A DNA stretch of 64,000 bases from Apostichopus japonicus (lineage: Eukaryota > Echinodermata > Holothuroidea > Aspidochirotida > Stichopodidae). Location of the stretch: NCBI RefSeq assembly GCF_037975245.1, contig NC_092583.1, positions 3,154,764 through 3,218,763 on the forward strand, written 5' to 3'. Below, piece by piece: positions 22,480-36,082 of the stretch. Below the pieces are notes generated by a model. It was given only the letters and a program-made list of their open reading frames with translations, had not been told where the DNA came from and did not search any database. Made by a program: the position numbers and the translations under genes. Every line of letters starts with the position of its first letter. The stretch's first letter is position 1.

Positions 22480-25400
22480 GTCTGTCGATAATGTTATGAT
22501 ATGTTAATTTTACTCTGTTTGAGACACATCTGCATTATGATTTAATGATCCTGAAATAAAGGAAACATTATATGTTTCGTAATGAACAATAAGGTTCAAA
22601 TATCTGAGAGAGTGTTGCATAGCCTATATATATATATAATGGTTAAAGCTGCCCAGATTAATATGGACGAAAGATTATATAGGCTACATACGACATAAAT
22701 GTTGTTTTGTTGTTGTTATTATTGTTGTTGTTGTATCAAGGGACGCTGGACCCTTTAAATACTACTGACGTATTTAGATAATTTGGTCTGGTCATTCACG
22801 CTTGGAACAGAACCGTTTGTCTATTAAAATTTCCAATCGCAACCTCAACCCATGATCATAACAGGTAATCCAAGCACACAGTAGCCTACTACGATAAAAT
22901 TCCATACGTTTAACGCGTAGGCTTTTAGTTTTGTACACACACATATTGACCGACTTACAATGTAGGCCTCATGCTATCTTCTGTAGATCAGTATAGAACC
23001 AGTACTGGTTAATTCGTATACAGTATAGTTGCAAATCAAGCATGTTTTCGTCGGTACATTCTTTATCACTCCCTGGTGGGACTCTGAGCCAGAATTAATC
23101 AAACCCCCTCAGTTTTGATTTATTTAAATAAAATAACTCCTGCAGGGACGATTTATTAAAAGTACATATATCTGGAGGCTGGTGTTAATGGCTTCACCAT
23201 ACGCTAGATTGTAAAATGATTACTTTGACTATGCGGCTCGCACATGGGATTTCGGAAAATTTAATTCATTTCAATTCTTTCCGTCTGAATTGAGCTAATT
23301 ACGTCGGCAGACGATCAGGGAGTTCTAGATGATGTCATGGTTGCTATGGCGATACAGATTCGGAAGCATTCCCACCGTAAATTGTAGGACCGGTCACTAT
23401 GATAGTTTCAGGTGTTATATCTGTCCTCACGTGAGCTTTGGTGCGAGACACTGGCTGATGACGTCATTCATTTGGCAGTTGGCCTGAAGATGTCAGCTCG
23501 TCTCCAAAACAGACATGAACAACAGATGAAAATTATCATCCTCGACTTCTATTTCTTGAAGCACCTTGCATTACAAATGTAAGTCAATAGAGCACGAGCT
23601 ACTCATATAGCAATACCTCATGGTGTATGGAAATTAAAAAATAAAAAGGGCCAAAGGTAACAGAGAGGCGAATGAACCTAAAAACACGGAAAAAAAATTC
23701 ACGGAATACTGGATTGGTATTCCCAGCTTCTTATGCACAAACTATCAAAGCGAACACTGTTTTACCAATAAGGTAGGCCCATAATATCAAGATACAAGTC
23801 TGGAGAAAAAAAAACGAGAAAAATAGAGAGGAAAGCTTCTTTAATGATGGCAGAGGATGTGGCGGAACGGGTACCTCAATTTCGCAGAATTGCTACCCAT
23901 GTACTAAACTTAACACTATATATCTTTCATCTTTACGACTATTTGTTTTTACTATGACGTACATGAAAACGATCTAGTCTGCCGATTATCAGCGGCGACG
24001 ATGTGGTTAATAGGGTGCATAAATTTCGCGTAACTACTACCCATAACAACCTATGATTTATACATCGTTCATCTTGACAACCGTACTGTTGATAGAGTAG
24101 TGGGTTTCTTTATGTAGTTCAAATAAACGGTTAACCGAATGCAGTTACCTTATGGTTTACATTAGAGAGAGGCCGATGTCCGCTAGATGAAAAAAATGTG
24201 TCCCTCGATTGACCCTTAAACGACCTTGAGTAGGCCTAAGAATATAGATAATACATAGGCATATATGCTGCCATATCTGTTTATTACGTGATTGCTATAC
24301 TTATTTTTTTTTTATAGGAGTATCAGTTGTTCATTATTATATTTCGCTAGAACCAAAACGGAGCATTATGTTTTAAATAAAAACAACTTATGAATAACAG
24401 AAACAATAACAACATCAACATCAACATCAACAATAAGTTTGTACCTCCCTGGGGGTGCGTAATCAATACCATACATATTAATACTTCAAAGAGTCGATAC
24501 CAAGCATATTTCTAGCCGATGCTAGCCGATTTTGAACCATGTGTCAATTACGTACCATCCCTCTCATTTTTTTTTAAGTTCAAGTTCAAGTTTATTAAAA
24601 TCCAGTATGACTACATGAAAGTACATACCTATAATATGATATCAAATCAGTTCAGAGTTATAAAGCTTGAAATCTGCGTTATCCTTTCCTCACTAATCCT
24701 TGCAAAAACACAAATGATAACGCAGGGAATCTTGATATGATCGCAGTGTATATTAACAGCAGTCACACTGAACAATACTTACTCAAGAGAACCATGATAG
24801 AGAAAAACAGAGATAAAAACCAAACCAGATGAAATAAAATGGTTCCATCGATCCCTTGTAACATCTTACGCATCAGGGATTTGAATTGTCTATGACGTCA
24901 TTCCGTCTATATGATTCATGAAATAGAGTATGACATTTGTAGATTAAATTAATCAATTCGCACCTGAGATGCTATGCAATTATCTCCTATAAGCTAGTTT
25001 CACACGTTTTGATGCTACAAGTTCACATATAAACTCAGCCAATTCAGTTAAATTCCAACTGTGAGATAAAAGCTACGCGACAATGCATCTATTTACCCTG
25101 GTTATACCCGGGAGTTGCCATAACAACACCCTGGTTATACATTCGGCGATCTATAATGCACAGTTTATTATAGCAACGAAACGTACATGTTGTGTCCGCG
25201 TAACGTATATGTGGTATAATCAACGTATTTCAAATGTATTGCGTTGTGCAGTTTTAGAATGAGACGATGAAAAGTGGTCCTGATGGCCAGAGATTCATAA
25301 CTAAAAGAAATGACAAATTGTGATTAAGTCACAAATAGTGCAAATTTGGACAACTTCACTAAATACTGCACTAAATTGTGCTTACGACACTAAACTGACC

Positions 25401-25590
25401 ATTAGTATCAGTGGGTGTGGCAACCTCTCCTTCAAATCACAACCTCTCCTTCAAATGTGGCTTTGATCACCGAACTGAAAAATTATAAGTGACAAAATCT
25501 TGAAGATTTTAATTTTAAATTATCGTTACAGCACTGTTGTGGTTCTATTGATAGTGTAATTATGTGCCGCATATTCACTTCGGTTGAGTT
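22480..25590. other. No gene seen; AT-rich intergenic or intronic DNA
   Basis: It holds only short simple repeats (TTG at 22,700, CAACAT at 24,410). If the exon at 48.7 kb belongs to the Ly6 gene, this stretch is intron. Confidence 0.5.
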
Positions 25591-25598
25591 CTATGAAT

Positions 25599-25690
25599 CA
25601 GGGACGGACTGACCGGTCAGACAATCGGTTAGTGTCCCGCCGAGGACCAATGGGGAACCCGTAGCGTCCATAGCCTTCTAGTTAAATCCG
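25599..25690 (+). mobile_element. Possible hAT-like element left end
   Basis: CAGGGACGGACTGACCGGTC at 25,599 resembles the CAGGGACGGACTG termini of common hAT MITEs. No matching right end or target duplication was found before the GTCC array begins. Confidence 0.35.
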
Positions 25691-25739
25691 ATAGTTCGTA
25701 TGCTTGTCGTATGCTTGCGTACAAAGTTTGGACCAATAT

Positions 25740-25967
25740 TCATTCATTCATTCGTCCGTTCGTCCGTTTCGTCATTCCGTCCGTCCGTTTGTCCGTCCGA
25801 CCGTCCGTTTGTCCGTCCGTCAGTCAGTCCGTCCATCCGTTTGTCCGTCCGTCCGTCCGTATGTCCGTTCGTCAGCCTCCGTCCGTCCGTTTGTCCGTCC
25901 GTCCGTCCATTTGTCCGTCAGTCCGTCAGTCCGTCAGTCCGTCCGTCCGTCAGTCAGTCAGCCATGC
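25740..25967 (+). repeat. (GTCC)n tetranucleotide array with variants
   Basis: GTCCGTCC units are interspersed with GTTT, GTCA and GTTC variants over about 225 bases. All three forward frames stay open and give Ser/Arg/Pro/Val repeats, which is a composition artefact. Confidence 0.95.
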
Positions 25968-26546
25968 TCAGTTGAACTTCGAAAAAGTGTGTATACCTTT
26001 TCATCTCCCCCCTACTATAAATTCTGCTATAGGAAATCTCAACGTAATTTTCAAGAGATTTTGAAACTACAGCACTTATGGTAACTCTCGAATATTCACG
26101 CTACGGTAATCTACACCGTACATGCTTGACGGGGCATCCGAAGCTTCTCTCTGCCTCTCTCTCTAGTTCTCTTTGTATAAACATAGGCCAACATCAGTAG
26201 TGTACACGTATAAGACGAGATTGAATATAGGAGCTGATATTTTACGGCAAATTCGTGATGTTCAGTTTTTAAAAAAAATTACCCAGGTTCCCAAACGAGA
26301 CAGTAATTTATCAACAGAAAGATTTTACCGTATGTCACTTCTGTTCGCTTTCATACTAAGGCAGCTGCCATGTTTCCATATAGTTCATGGAAACGGATGA
26401 ATAATCACGCCTAGATATCGTTTTCTTTATCTCGACCCAAAATCTCTCGATTGATATTAATATATGTTTAGAATTCTAGTTAGTTGTCTGATTGACCAAA
26501 TAATATCGGTTAAATGAAATTAATTTCATCTTAATGCTTATATTTA

Positions 26547-26654
26547 TTTGTCTCAATCTATCTTTAAAATGAAAAATATATTTATTTTCAATTTCTAAGC
26601 TTTGTCTCAATCTATCTTTAAAATGAAAAATATATTTATTTTCAATTTCTAAGC
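26547..26654 (+). repeat. Perfect 54-bp tandem duplication
   Basis: TTTGTCTCAATCTATCTTTA begins units at 26,547 and 26,601. Each runs through AAATGAAAAATATATTTATT to TTCAATTTCTAAGC with no difference seen, so the duplication is very recent. Confidence 0.95.
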
Positions 26655-26759
26655 TTATTCCATTTTTGTCATGCAGGTTCGTCTCGTTTGTTACCCTCCC
26701 CCTCCCCGTCGCCCTCCCCACCTCCCCTCCCCTCCGCCTCCCCCAATGAAAAATAGGTG

Positions 26760-29120
26760 GCTAACAAATGATTAAAATGTTTGGTACTTATTAATTTCTT
26801 TTATAGATCTCTTTTCCCCCATCTCTTTTAATGAAATTTCGCACTTAATATATTTTCATGTTATAAGAATAATATCTATTTGCATTTACAGTATATATAA
26901 TAAACAAACGTCATTGGTAAACAAGGGAAGCAAAAAGTTGCCAAATTTCGATGATATGTGCCTAACCTAACCCCATTATTAGATCGATTAGCCTCATTTA
27001 ATCATCTAAAATGCAATTAAGCCAAAACTTCAAAAAATGTCTAATTAAAGACCAGAAAAAATGTTTAGATTGAAATGTGTGGGACACAAATATCAGTGCA
27101 GATAATATATACTTTTAAAGAAGGTCGATCAAATGCTTATTGAAATTTGAACACGGGGAGGGGGACCAGTTTCTGACTTGCTGTCATATTTGGGGAAGAG
27201 GGGTGGGGGGGGGTGGTACTGCTGACTTTTAGGGGAAATCATGTGTAGTACATAGTCCCTCTCCAAGGGATTCGTGATAGCTTGCTTGACGTAACCATGG
27301 TTACACATGGTTACAGTTGGTTGATACGAGGGTATTGAAGTTGAAAAAGTTGGTTGCCATGTATATTTTTGTTACCAGTTGGGTGACATTTTATTTTAAA
27401 ATGAACTAAAACATATTTCCCCGGGTCAACTAGCCTACCCACGTGATTATCATAATAGCATAGTTTAATTTAGTGGAAGGTATTCTAGATACTACAATCT
27501 CAGCAAACGGATGAGAAGCGCGTTGACATAATACATTTCGGCGGGAACATGAACAATCATCTCTCAGCACGAAGATAATTTTACTTCAGTCGTGGGGCCT
27601 TTTCAGCCTCGCTCTTCGTATAGTAGCCGACATCCCATTATAGCTACGATGGCCTTTCATATACAGCCCACATGCATGCATTGTTCTCTTCGAAGAACAT
27701 GTTGTGTCCTTTTGACACTTGGCCGTCTTAATGGGTTTTGTAATTTATACTCTCTATGCGTGTTATCTATGCAAAAGGAAATGCCCCCCTCAATAGCAAT
27801 GCAAAATCGAAGTCCCATTAAATTCAGTAATGATAATTACAAATCAAATACGCCAATCGATGCCACCATTGTCAAATGAGGATTCAGTACCCTCGCGGGT
27901 TATTTACTTCACCTGTTGGTCACCTATTATGGTACAGAGTATAAAGCGATAAGCCTATTTATTGCTGTGGTACACACGAAACCGTTAGACTTCTACTTTA
28001 CAACTAACGGTTTTCACAAGAGAAGGAGGAAATTTAAAGTATGTAGGCTTATGAACGCTAACAACCCTTGGCTAAGATTGGAATCGACCTCCTTTGATGG
28101 GAACCGATGATGTCGTATTGTTATAATGACATTGTACAATGTTGGCTTTAATCGATAAATCCAGGGTTTATATGGAACGCGAGACAAGAGACGTCCGAGT
28201 ATATATAGGTTACAGCTATATCGTTATAATGAAAGCTACATGTATTCAGCGTTGGGTTGTTATTTGCTAATCTTACCCACCATCAGCCATGATACATTAT
28301 TTACACAAAAATCACATACAACCCTTCCAATTAAACTAACATAAAAATAAGATTAAAGTGTTTCTACAACTGCTTGCAGAACTGGATGAGCTCATTCAGG
28401 ACTCGAGTCCTCTTTACGTGAGTCTTCAGACGTGCTCTGAAATAGGACTTAGGCTAATACATAGTTCGGAATATACAAACGGATTTGAAGTCGAGTCTTT
28501 TCGGGTCTGTTCAGTGCTAACGGCTGCTTCAAATGAGAGTGTTCTTCTAAACCATCCGTAACTTAGAAAACACGCGGGTATATCCCACCATACTAATGCT
28601 ATCAGTGAGTAATTAATATAGCGGATAAAATCTAAAACCACAAAGCTTTGTGGTCCAATATTTTTCTCTTCGTTTGCAGTTTTAACTCTATGCAATCATT
28701 AGTTATCCCTCTTTTTGAGATATCTGACGTAGGTTATTGACACCAACGTGTAAGACGAGATCATCAGTATATTGGCCTAAAAATATTAGCCTAGCTCAAA
28801 ATGGCTAGAAGTTTTACAAAAGGATACTTTCCTGGTGGTTTTATAACTCCGGCCCAAATTATTTCCAGAAATTGATGAGAGTTTTAATGAGACTTGATAT
28901 AATGTCTTTCCAGTGAGAAAAAAATGCTTTGAGGATGGTAGAAGTTTTTTTCTTTTCTTAAGGTTGTAGCATGAGTGGCAATTATTTGGCTTCTAGCATA
29001 TTTGGGACCAAAGCGGGTGACCTTTAATCCCATGGTCTATAATGTTTTAAGAAAACGTTCAACATAAATCACTATTTCAACAAAAATTTCCTTTGGATTG
29101 TATGTTTGAAGACATCGGTA
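26760..29120. other. No gene seen
   Basis: AT-rich DNA with a G-rich run at 27,195-27,215. Frames at 27,592-27,879 and 28,358-28,695 show no domain, signal peptide or convincing splice partners. Confidence 0.5.
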
Positions 29121-29124
29121 TGAT

Positions 29125-29180
29125 GTGTGGGTGTGCGTGTGCGCGTGTGTGTGTGTGTGTGTGGAAGGGGCGGGGGGGGG
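29125..29180 (+). repeat. (GT)n microsatellite followed by poly-G
   Basis: GTGTGCGTGTGCGCGTGTGT runs into (GT)n and then a G-rich tract. Confidence 0.9.
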
Positions 29181-32100
29181 GGTTCACGAAGTGGGGTAAT
29201 TAATACTGAGTAGGTGCTAATCATTTCCATTACCAATTACCAATTTATATTAAACCAGGAAGACCAGAGGTTGTATTGTTACACCTCCCTCTTTGAAAAA
29301 TTGTATTTTTCCGTTTTTGAAGAATCGCATTGAATTATCGTTCGGATTGCCTGTTATAGTTCTAGATGCGTCCAGTGGGTGCCGGATAATCAGCAAAGTT
29401 GTTTTGCGGTTAATAACTGACTTTCATCGCGCCCCTTGGTCATGCACACCGTAATAATATATATCCCATATATAGTACAATGTTTTTTAAATTGATGTAC
29501 ATGTTAGTAATCCGTCTTCGCGTGCCTGCGTGCCTGTCCTCTTGTACGCGATGGTTCTTTCTCGTTATCAGCTGGCGTCGTATTCTTAGATGTATAAGTA
29601 CACCAAGACGAAGTTGTAATAGGACGACTACCCTGGGAGGGACTCGATAGTCATAAATCACAAGAAATATATCACAGTAGATAGATGAAGATTATCAGAA
29701 AGGATGTTAATGCCAAAGACGCGAGACATCATTGACGTATATTGTAATAACGTTGGCTATACATGCGAGGAGGTATAAAGGTCTGTACATAGGGCATGCG
29801 CCCGACTACAGGCACACGACGGTACATAGAGATAATTATCATTGGTTTAATTAACCGCATTGGGAATAGGCTACTCTCTTTAAAACAAAACAAGAAAAGG
29901 CCCTGTTGGAAATATCGTCGTACACCGCCATACGCTCTTACATATAAAGAACTCAAGAAATATGGTAATTGACAGGGCATAGGGTGGGGGTGGTGTCTAG
30001 GAGGGATGGGTCATATCTCATTCAGGTTTGGTTGTCTGATATGTACACTATCGGCAAAATAGCTCTCTGTTTTAGCATTGAGTTTTGTTGGGTGCTTTTG
30101 AGGCGTTACCTAGGCAACGAAGTAGTATATGACTGTATAGAGATTGATTTTAAGTGGGGTGGGGAGGGGGGGGGGAGGAGCGTATTTGATTGTTCCTTGT
30201 GTGCCTTTGGCGGACTACAACACTCATGGTATCTATTCATGTACTTAATCCAGAGGCGTCGAGGGCCATAACGGGCCTGAGACAATAATGGCGTCCACAA
30301 ATATTTTATTAAAGTATATTATGAAAATGAGACCACCCTACTCTTTATACCATAGTGCATTACCCTGGGTCCCCTATATATATCCCGGCGTCCATTATTT
30401 CCATGGGCCCGGGAGCAGTGCCCCCTGAGCCAACCCCCCCCCCCCCGCCCCACCCCACACCCACCATTTCTCTCTCTCTCACTTTCTCTCGCCAGATCAT
30501 TTCTTTTACGGTCACCTATGGATACCGCCAGATTCTGACAAAACCAAATCGCCCCGTCACAAGACAAGTGAAAACGATAGGCGTAAACGTCACAAGTTTA
30601 CAATTAAAAACAGTAATATACAATAGTACTATAAATATAGCCTTCTTAGTTATAACAGACAAACGTATGATATGAGACTAAGCTGCTAGCAGAATGGCAG
30701 AGCAGACTGTGTAAATCTATAAGGAACAAAACGGCTGGTCATGCATGCAGACTATTAAGTTACTTTCTATATTCCGCTGTTTTGTACAGACGTATAAGAT
30801 ACGACAACTGGCAAGTTGCGGATGAATATTTACCTGCATTTCAATAAACGTTTACAAAACAGTGGAGACCTCATCCAAATTAGGCTTAACATTGATTAGT
30901 TGCAGACGTTCGGCATGCGGTCAGCAGGCTCACAAGGAAGGCCATACGTGACATAATTTAGTATTTAATACAGAATCTATGAAAGCTCTGACCACATGGT
31001 TACTTTCAAGGCCAAGAGTCTAACAAACCGAAATGATATACTCAACTATCTGCTTGAAGGTCGATGAGTCTTCATAGGTCAAAATGGACACTCAACAGAC
31101 ATTGCCCTCTTTCCTCAGATTTTCAGCTCTTATACGAAAGAGTCAATTGAAAGTGGGTGTGTTGCTATAGGTGCAACATTGTCACTACTATGCAAACGGA
31201 AATAATGCATCGAACGACTTGGGCAAGTTAAACTATCATTGGAAATATAGATTTCATCAAACCAAAGTCAAAACCAAGTGAACAAACAATTACTTTCTGG
31301 TCCATTATATTAGTTGTAGGTGTGTGACCTCGATTGACACTCGTATGGGTGCATCCCCTGCTTAAGTAGTATCATACGGACAGCACGACATGGAGCCACA
31401 AGGACGCCAAAACTGAAGAACATGGGACGCTAAACGTGACAAAAATGGCCGACTCGGTCAAGGTTGTGCATGACATTCTTGACCAATTTCAGACAGCATC
31501 GTACTTTAATAGTTGAAGGTCATCAGTGTAGCATGCAAATATGCTAGAAAGTGTAAATAACGGTCACTTAGAACTTCATCAAGTATTTCACAACCGCTCT
31601 CAAAACATCTGTCCATATAGATAGTGTTCTATATCGCAGTTAAGCATGACAGTAAGGAATAAATGTTGGAGTGTCAGAACTTCTAGAAAAGTACATTTGA
31701 GTAGCTTTGCAAATGTTTATTAAGCTGAATTTAGAGACAACACCTATGACCTTTAAATGTGACGTCAGTTTTCTCTGCAATTATATAACAGTCGTTCAAT
31801 GACTAGTATTTGCCATGAAAACGATAATCCCCTTAGGCTTCGTGACTATGGACAGATTAAATAAGAACATAAATGTATACGCTATGAGATTAAAACACTT
31901 TTAACTCTGGATCGGCTCCGACGGTCATGTATATGTGCAGATTACCTTTTCCATTTCGACACAAGTTCTCTTGAACTTCCACTGCCTGGTATCTTTTGTG
32001 TGCTAATCGTAGATATATTTACAACAACCGATTCGCACAGAGATTACGGTAACTACTGTAAATCTCAAAGTTTTGTACCACAGTAATAACTGGATCGTGC
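29181..32100. other. No gene seen
   Basis: Mostly unique AT-rich DNA. A C-rich tract lies near 30,435-30,465 with a TC run after it. No coding exon was recognised. Confidence 0.5.
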
Positions 32101-32227
32101 TGATAAATATGATAAATCGGTAGCATGTGCAATTAGGTTTACAGTAAGAACTGAGGATATTGTACTTCTAACAAATGCATTAACAGGTGCGTATCCAGGG
32201 GGGGCGTTGGGGGCGCGCGCCCCCCGG

Positions 32228-32395
32228 GTAAGGAAAAGAGGAGAGAAAAAAGAGAAGAAAAAATGGAAAAGGAGGGGGAAAAAAGGAAAAGGAGGAGAGG
32301 AAGGAAGGGAAAAGAAAAAGAACAAAAGAGAGAAAAAGGAGAAAAGAGGGAGTAGAAGATAGCCAAGACCTCGGGAAGAGAAAGAGGAACAGTCA
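32228..32395 (+). repeat. Polypurine (GA-rich) tract, about 165 bp
   Basis: The + strand is almost wholly A and G over this stretch. The minus-strand frame encodes Phe/Ser/Pro/Leu repeats and is not a gene. Mirror-like purine runs of this length can form triplex DNA. Confidence 0.9.
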
Positions 32396-32689
32396 TAGTT
32401 AAAGCGCTGATACCTATTATATACACAGGGTAGCCAGTGACAGATCAAGGATTACGGAGGGGGTGTGCGCCTCACCCTACACCTTACACCTACAACTCCA
32501 TTTTTCCTCTCTCACTAATGTATCTATATAAATACTATATATGGTTTATCATAACGCGTGTGTGTGTGGACGCCTTAAACAATTGTACAATTGTGCTATA
32601 TGGAACCAACTGTGGCTGGTCTTGAATTCGACCGACTCGTCGGGGAACATGACGCATTTCGGGAAGGGGGCGACCGCCCCCCCCCCCCC

Positions 32690-32905
32690 GAGCAAATTTT
32701 CTTCATGACATCGCTAGTAATTTCAAAATAGACAATGCTTAGATGCAACTTACAAGGCCTGGGAAGTGTTATTTCCAGCGATCTGGGAGGCATTTTCGGC
32801 CAAAATTTTTCTTGTACGCTTCGCGCCAACTCATGGTGGCGCTTCGCTTAGATAGTTTGCCTACAGGCTTCGCCCCTCCCTTGGCAATTACTCGCTACAC
32901 GCCTG
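32690..32905 (-). repeat. Dispersed repeat module 2 (copy of 53,440-53,690)
   Basis: Its complement carries TTGCCAAGGGAGG, ACTATCTAAGCG, AGCGCCACCAT, AGTTGGCGCGAAG, TTTGGCCGAAAATGCCTCCC, TTGCATCTAAGCAT and ATTTTGAAAT. All match 53,440-53,690 on the plus strand in the same order. Confidence 0.85.
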
Positions 32906-33006
32906 TTCGAATTTGTAAAGCAAAGAGCAGATATAACATCATATCAGTGAGCATTGAAATGCATGTTCCACGATGAACAGCCTCAAAAACTGTCTATGTG
33001 TGTAGT

Positions 33007-33442
33007 CAAAGGCGTAGGAGCCAAATTGGATTTGGGGGCTGTAATGACTTGCCCGGAAAAAAAAGTCAAAATTTTTCGCGCGCGAAGCGCGCGTTCAACA
33101 TATCGATGCCAATATCATATAGGCAAGCATCGGTCATTATATTGCATGGCATCGTGTGCCGCACGGTCCGTGAAAGTTGCACAGTATACCGCCGGATGCT
33201 AATGTAAACAACCAAATGTCTTATGTAGAAAAAACATACAGATCCATTTATGTCAATACTCTCTTTTACAGTAGTAATGTCGGCCAAGCTTACAACTTTA
33301 TTTTAATTACCAAGGAGATCATTTGTAAGCTATTGTTGCTATTTATTTTTCTTTCAGTAGGTGCCCGAAAAAAATGGGAAATAATTTGGTTGCGGGGGGG
33401 GGGGGGATGCAGCCCCCGCCTCCTACGGGACCTACGCCTATG
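33007..33442. mobile_element. hAT-type MITE, 436 bp, nested in the composite block
   Basis: The left end is CAAAGGCGTAGG; the complement of the right end is CATAGGCGTAGG. TGTGTAGT flanks both sides (32,999-33,006 and 33,443-33,450). The interior holds a CGCGCGAAGCGCGCG palindrome near 33,077-33,091 and a poly-G run near 33,395. It splits module 1 from module 2 of the older repeat, so it inserted later. Confidence 0.85.
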
Positions 33443-33454
33443 TGTGTAGTGTTC

Positions 33455-34118
33455 GGTTTCGATATACCTGATATAGGAAATATCTGGTATATTTCTGTTC
33501 CTTCAACGAAGTTTTATAATAGCCATTATAAGAGGTTGCAATATTTCTACACCAATAAATTAACTGTGTCGGAATTTTCGAAAATTTCCTCACCAACATT
33601 CTTCATCATACTTTCCTCTACTCTTGCAAATTTTACCTGTCTGTTAGGGGTTGCAGGAGGTTTTTCTATATTGCTTGTCCATAGATTGAATTTTCTGCAA
33701 CATTATGGGTATGCTTTTAAGTGATTTTATTCACGAGAAATGTGAATTTTCAAATTCTCAACAAATAATGGGCTTAAAACCTTGAAAAGTGGGGCTTTCG
33801 GATATTGTGGGCCGTGACGTAGAATCAGCTACAAAAGCAATGATCCATAGGACATGCAATCAGGTCGAACATGATGTGTGACTGGTGACAATCTACAAAA
33901 AGGTTATGGATGGAAAAAAACTTTTGGGAAATACTTGGTTCTCAGGCAAAAGTGTACATCTGCTTGGTCATTTTCAAGCCCGAGAAGTGCCATTTCCGGT
34001 GATCTGGGGGGTATCAAAACCAGAAAATTTCTTGTACGCTCCGCGCCAACCGATGGTGGCGCTCCGCTTAGATAGTAATTCGCGCCCCCCGGGTTAGAAA
34101 ATCCTGGATACGCGCCTG
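33455..34118 (-). repeat. Dispersed repeat module 1 (copy of about 52,600-53,200)
   Basis: Its complement matches 52,600-53,200 almost end to end. Shared strings in order are GCGGAGCGCCACCAT, GGAAATGGCACTTC, CGGGCTTGAAAATGACCAA, GATTGTCACCAGTCACACAT, CCCCACTTTTCAAGG, TTAAGCCCATTATTTGTT, AGTATGATGAAGAATGTTG and TATAAAACTTCG. The start CAGGCGCGTATCCAGG lies at 34,103-34,118. Confidence 0.9.
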
Positions 34119-34188
34119 ATTAAAATGAATTTGTTGGGATTACACGTATCCTCAGTTCTTACTGTAATCCTAATAGCACATGCTACTG

Positions 34189-34350
<162 letters not shown>

Positions 34351-34359
34351 ATATCTATA

Positions 34360-35140
34360 TATGTATAGATCTATATGTATAAATCATAATCCATATACTA
34401 TCAACCATTCAAATGGAAGGGTAATATTATCAACCTGTTTGACTATTATCTTCCTCATACATAGATACTCATCCCTCTTGCGCAGCCTCTCGAATCACAT
34501 GACTATACCCCCCCCCCTCTTTCTTCATGTCACCAATATAAGTAATTATCCAATTTTGTTTTACCGTCCATGCATATGACAATCGCTCCTCTTGTCTACA
34601 GCTCTGTCAAGTTTAGAAAATATATTTGTTGATTCAAGTACTTCTTTTCGACTATCTGCCAGGCCGAGCCCCGAGGGTCGTTTGCTTTTCTCGCAATGAA
34701 CAAACTTAAATTCAATTATGGATAAAGGAATTCTAATATCCGTCTTGTTATTTTACTTTTTGTCGATAACTTGATAGGATGTCGAGAATGTTTAGCAAAA
34801 CGGCAGCAGAATAGACAGGATTCTACTGGAGGTAAAATAATTTGGTTTGTAAATGTCGAAGCCATAGTAGCCATTTTTGGGGGGTTTGCTTTCAGGTGCA
34901 TTTTATCATGTTTATGCTTTTGAGAGAGGTTTTATAGAGGACTATATTTTGCAGTCTATATGCATCGTCTATGCATGGGTAGCTGAGGGATGGCTTTGGG
35001 AGTTTAAATTAAAAGACAGTCCCGTCTGAAATTTAAGATAAAGAAACGTCAGGAGATGAATATCGTCGACTGAGATTCATGTTCAACATTGAACTTGGGT
35101 ACGAAAAAGTGAAATGATATTATAGTAATTATTATTATAT
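34360..35140. other. No gene seen
   Basis: AT-rich DNA between two simple-repeat arrays; no domain or exon was recognised. Confidence 0.5.
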
Positions 35141-35149
35141 TTTGACAAC

Positions 35150-36082
35150 AATTCAGACAGCGAACAATCTATTTCTTGCCATCGACCTCGTCTTGTCGTC
35201 ACTATCGTGCCCGTCTTCGTTGTTTGACGTCATCACCATCGTCATTGGCACATTCGTCATAATCGTCCCCGTCTTCGTTCTAGTCAAAATCGTTATCGCC
35301 ATTTTTATTATTATCTTCGTCGCCGTCGTCCCCACTCTTCGTCATTATTATCATCGTATTCGTCGCCATCATCGTCATCGACGGCTCCGTCTTTGTCATC
35401 GTCATCTTCATCGCCTTTGTCATTATCATCGTCATCTTCGTCGTCAAAAGCATCGTCATCACGCTCATTATCATCGTCGTCGTCGCCACTGTCGTCACCG
35501 CCGTCATCGCCATCATCGTCATTTCTTCATCGTCATCGTTGTCTCCGTCATTGACATCGTCATTGTCATGTCAATGTCGTCGTCAAAATCGTTGCCGTCA
35601 TTGCCATTGTTATTGTCATCGTTATCGTCGCCGCTGTCGTCGTTATCATCATCGTTGTCTTCATCGTAATCGTCGCCTCGCTATCGTCATTGTCACTATC
35701 ATCGTGGTCGTATTCATCGTTGTCGTTATTACCATTGTCCATGTAATCGTCGTCGTCGCCGTCGTCATCTTCGCCACCTTCGTGTTTATTATAACCGTCG
35801 TCTCCGTCTTTATCATTTTCATCGTCATCGTCATCACCATGGTAACTCCCATCATCGTCACCGTTTCCCTTGATTATCGTCATCGTTATTATCATTATTA
35901 TCCACATCGTCAATGTCACCGTCATTTTCGTAGTCATCATTGTGGCCATCGTTTTGTCGTCATCGTCATCGTAGTCGTCATTACTATAATCTTCATCATC
36001 ATATCATCGCCATTGTCGTCGTCATCATCATCGTCGTCATCGTAATCATCGTCGTGGTCATCGTCATCATCATCATCATCAT
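35150..36082 (+). repeat. Degenerate trinucleotide array (ATC/GTC/GTT)n, about 0.93 kb
   Basis: Almost every triplet fits CRT or YGT (TCATCGTCATCGTCGTCATT and similar), with heavy interruption by GCC, TTT and ATT. Long frames on both strands are open because the units contain no stops in most phases. They encode His/Arg, Ile/Val/Phe or Asp/Met runs without any domain. Confidence 0.9.

Noticed and set aside
25700-26084. Overlapping frames of 91-126 codons
   Set aside because: They lie in the GTCC tetranucleotide array, which has no stops in its main unit.
32176-34126. One large hAT element from CAGGTGCGTATCCAGG to CCTGGATACGCGCCTG
   Set aside because: Flanks TGCATTAA and ATTAAAAT are not an 8-bp duplication, and inverted homology continues for 70 bases outside the supposed ends.
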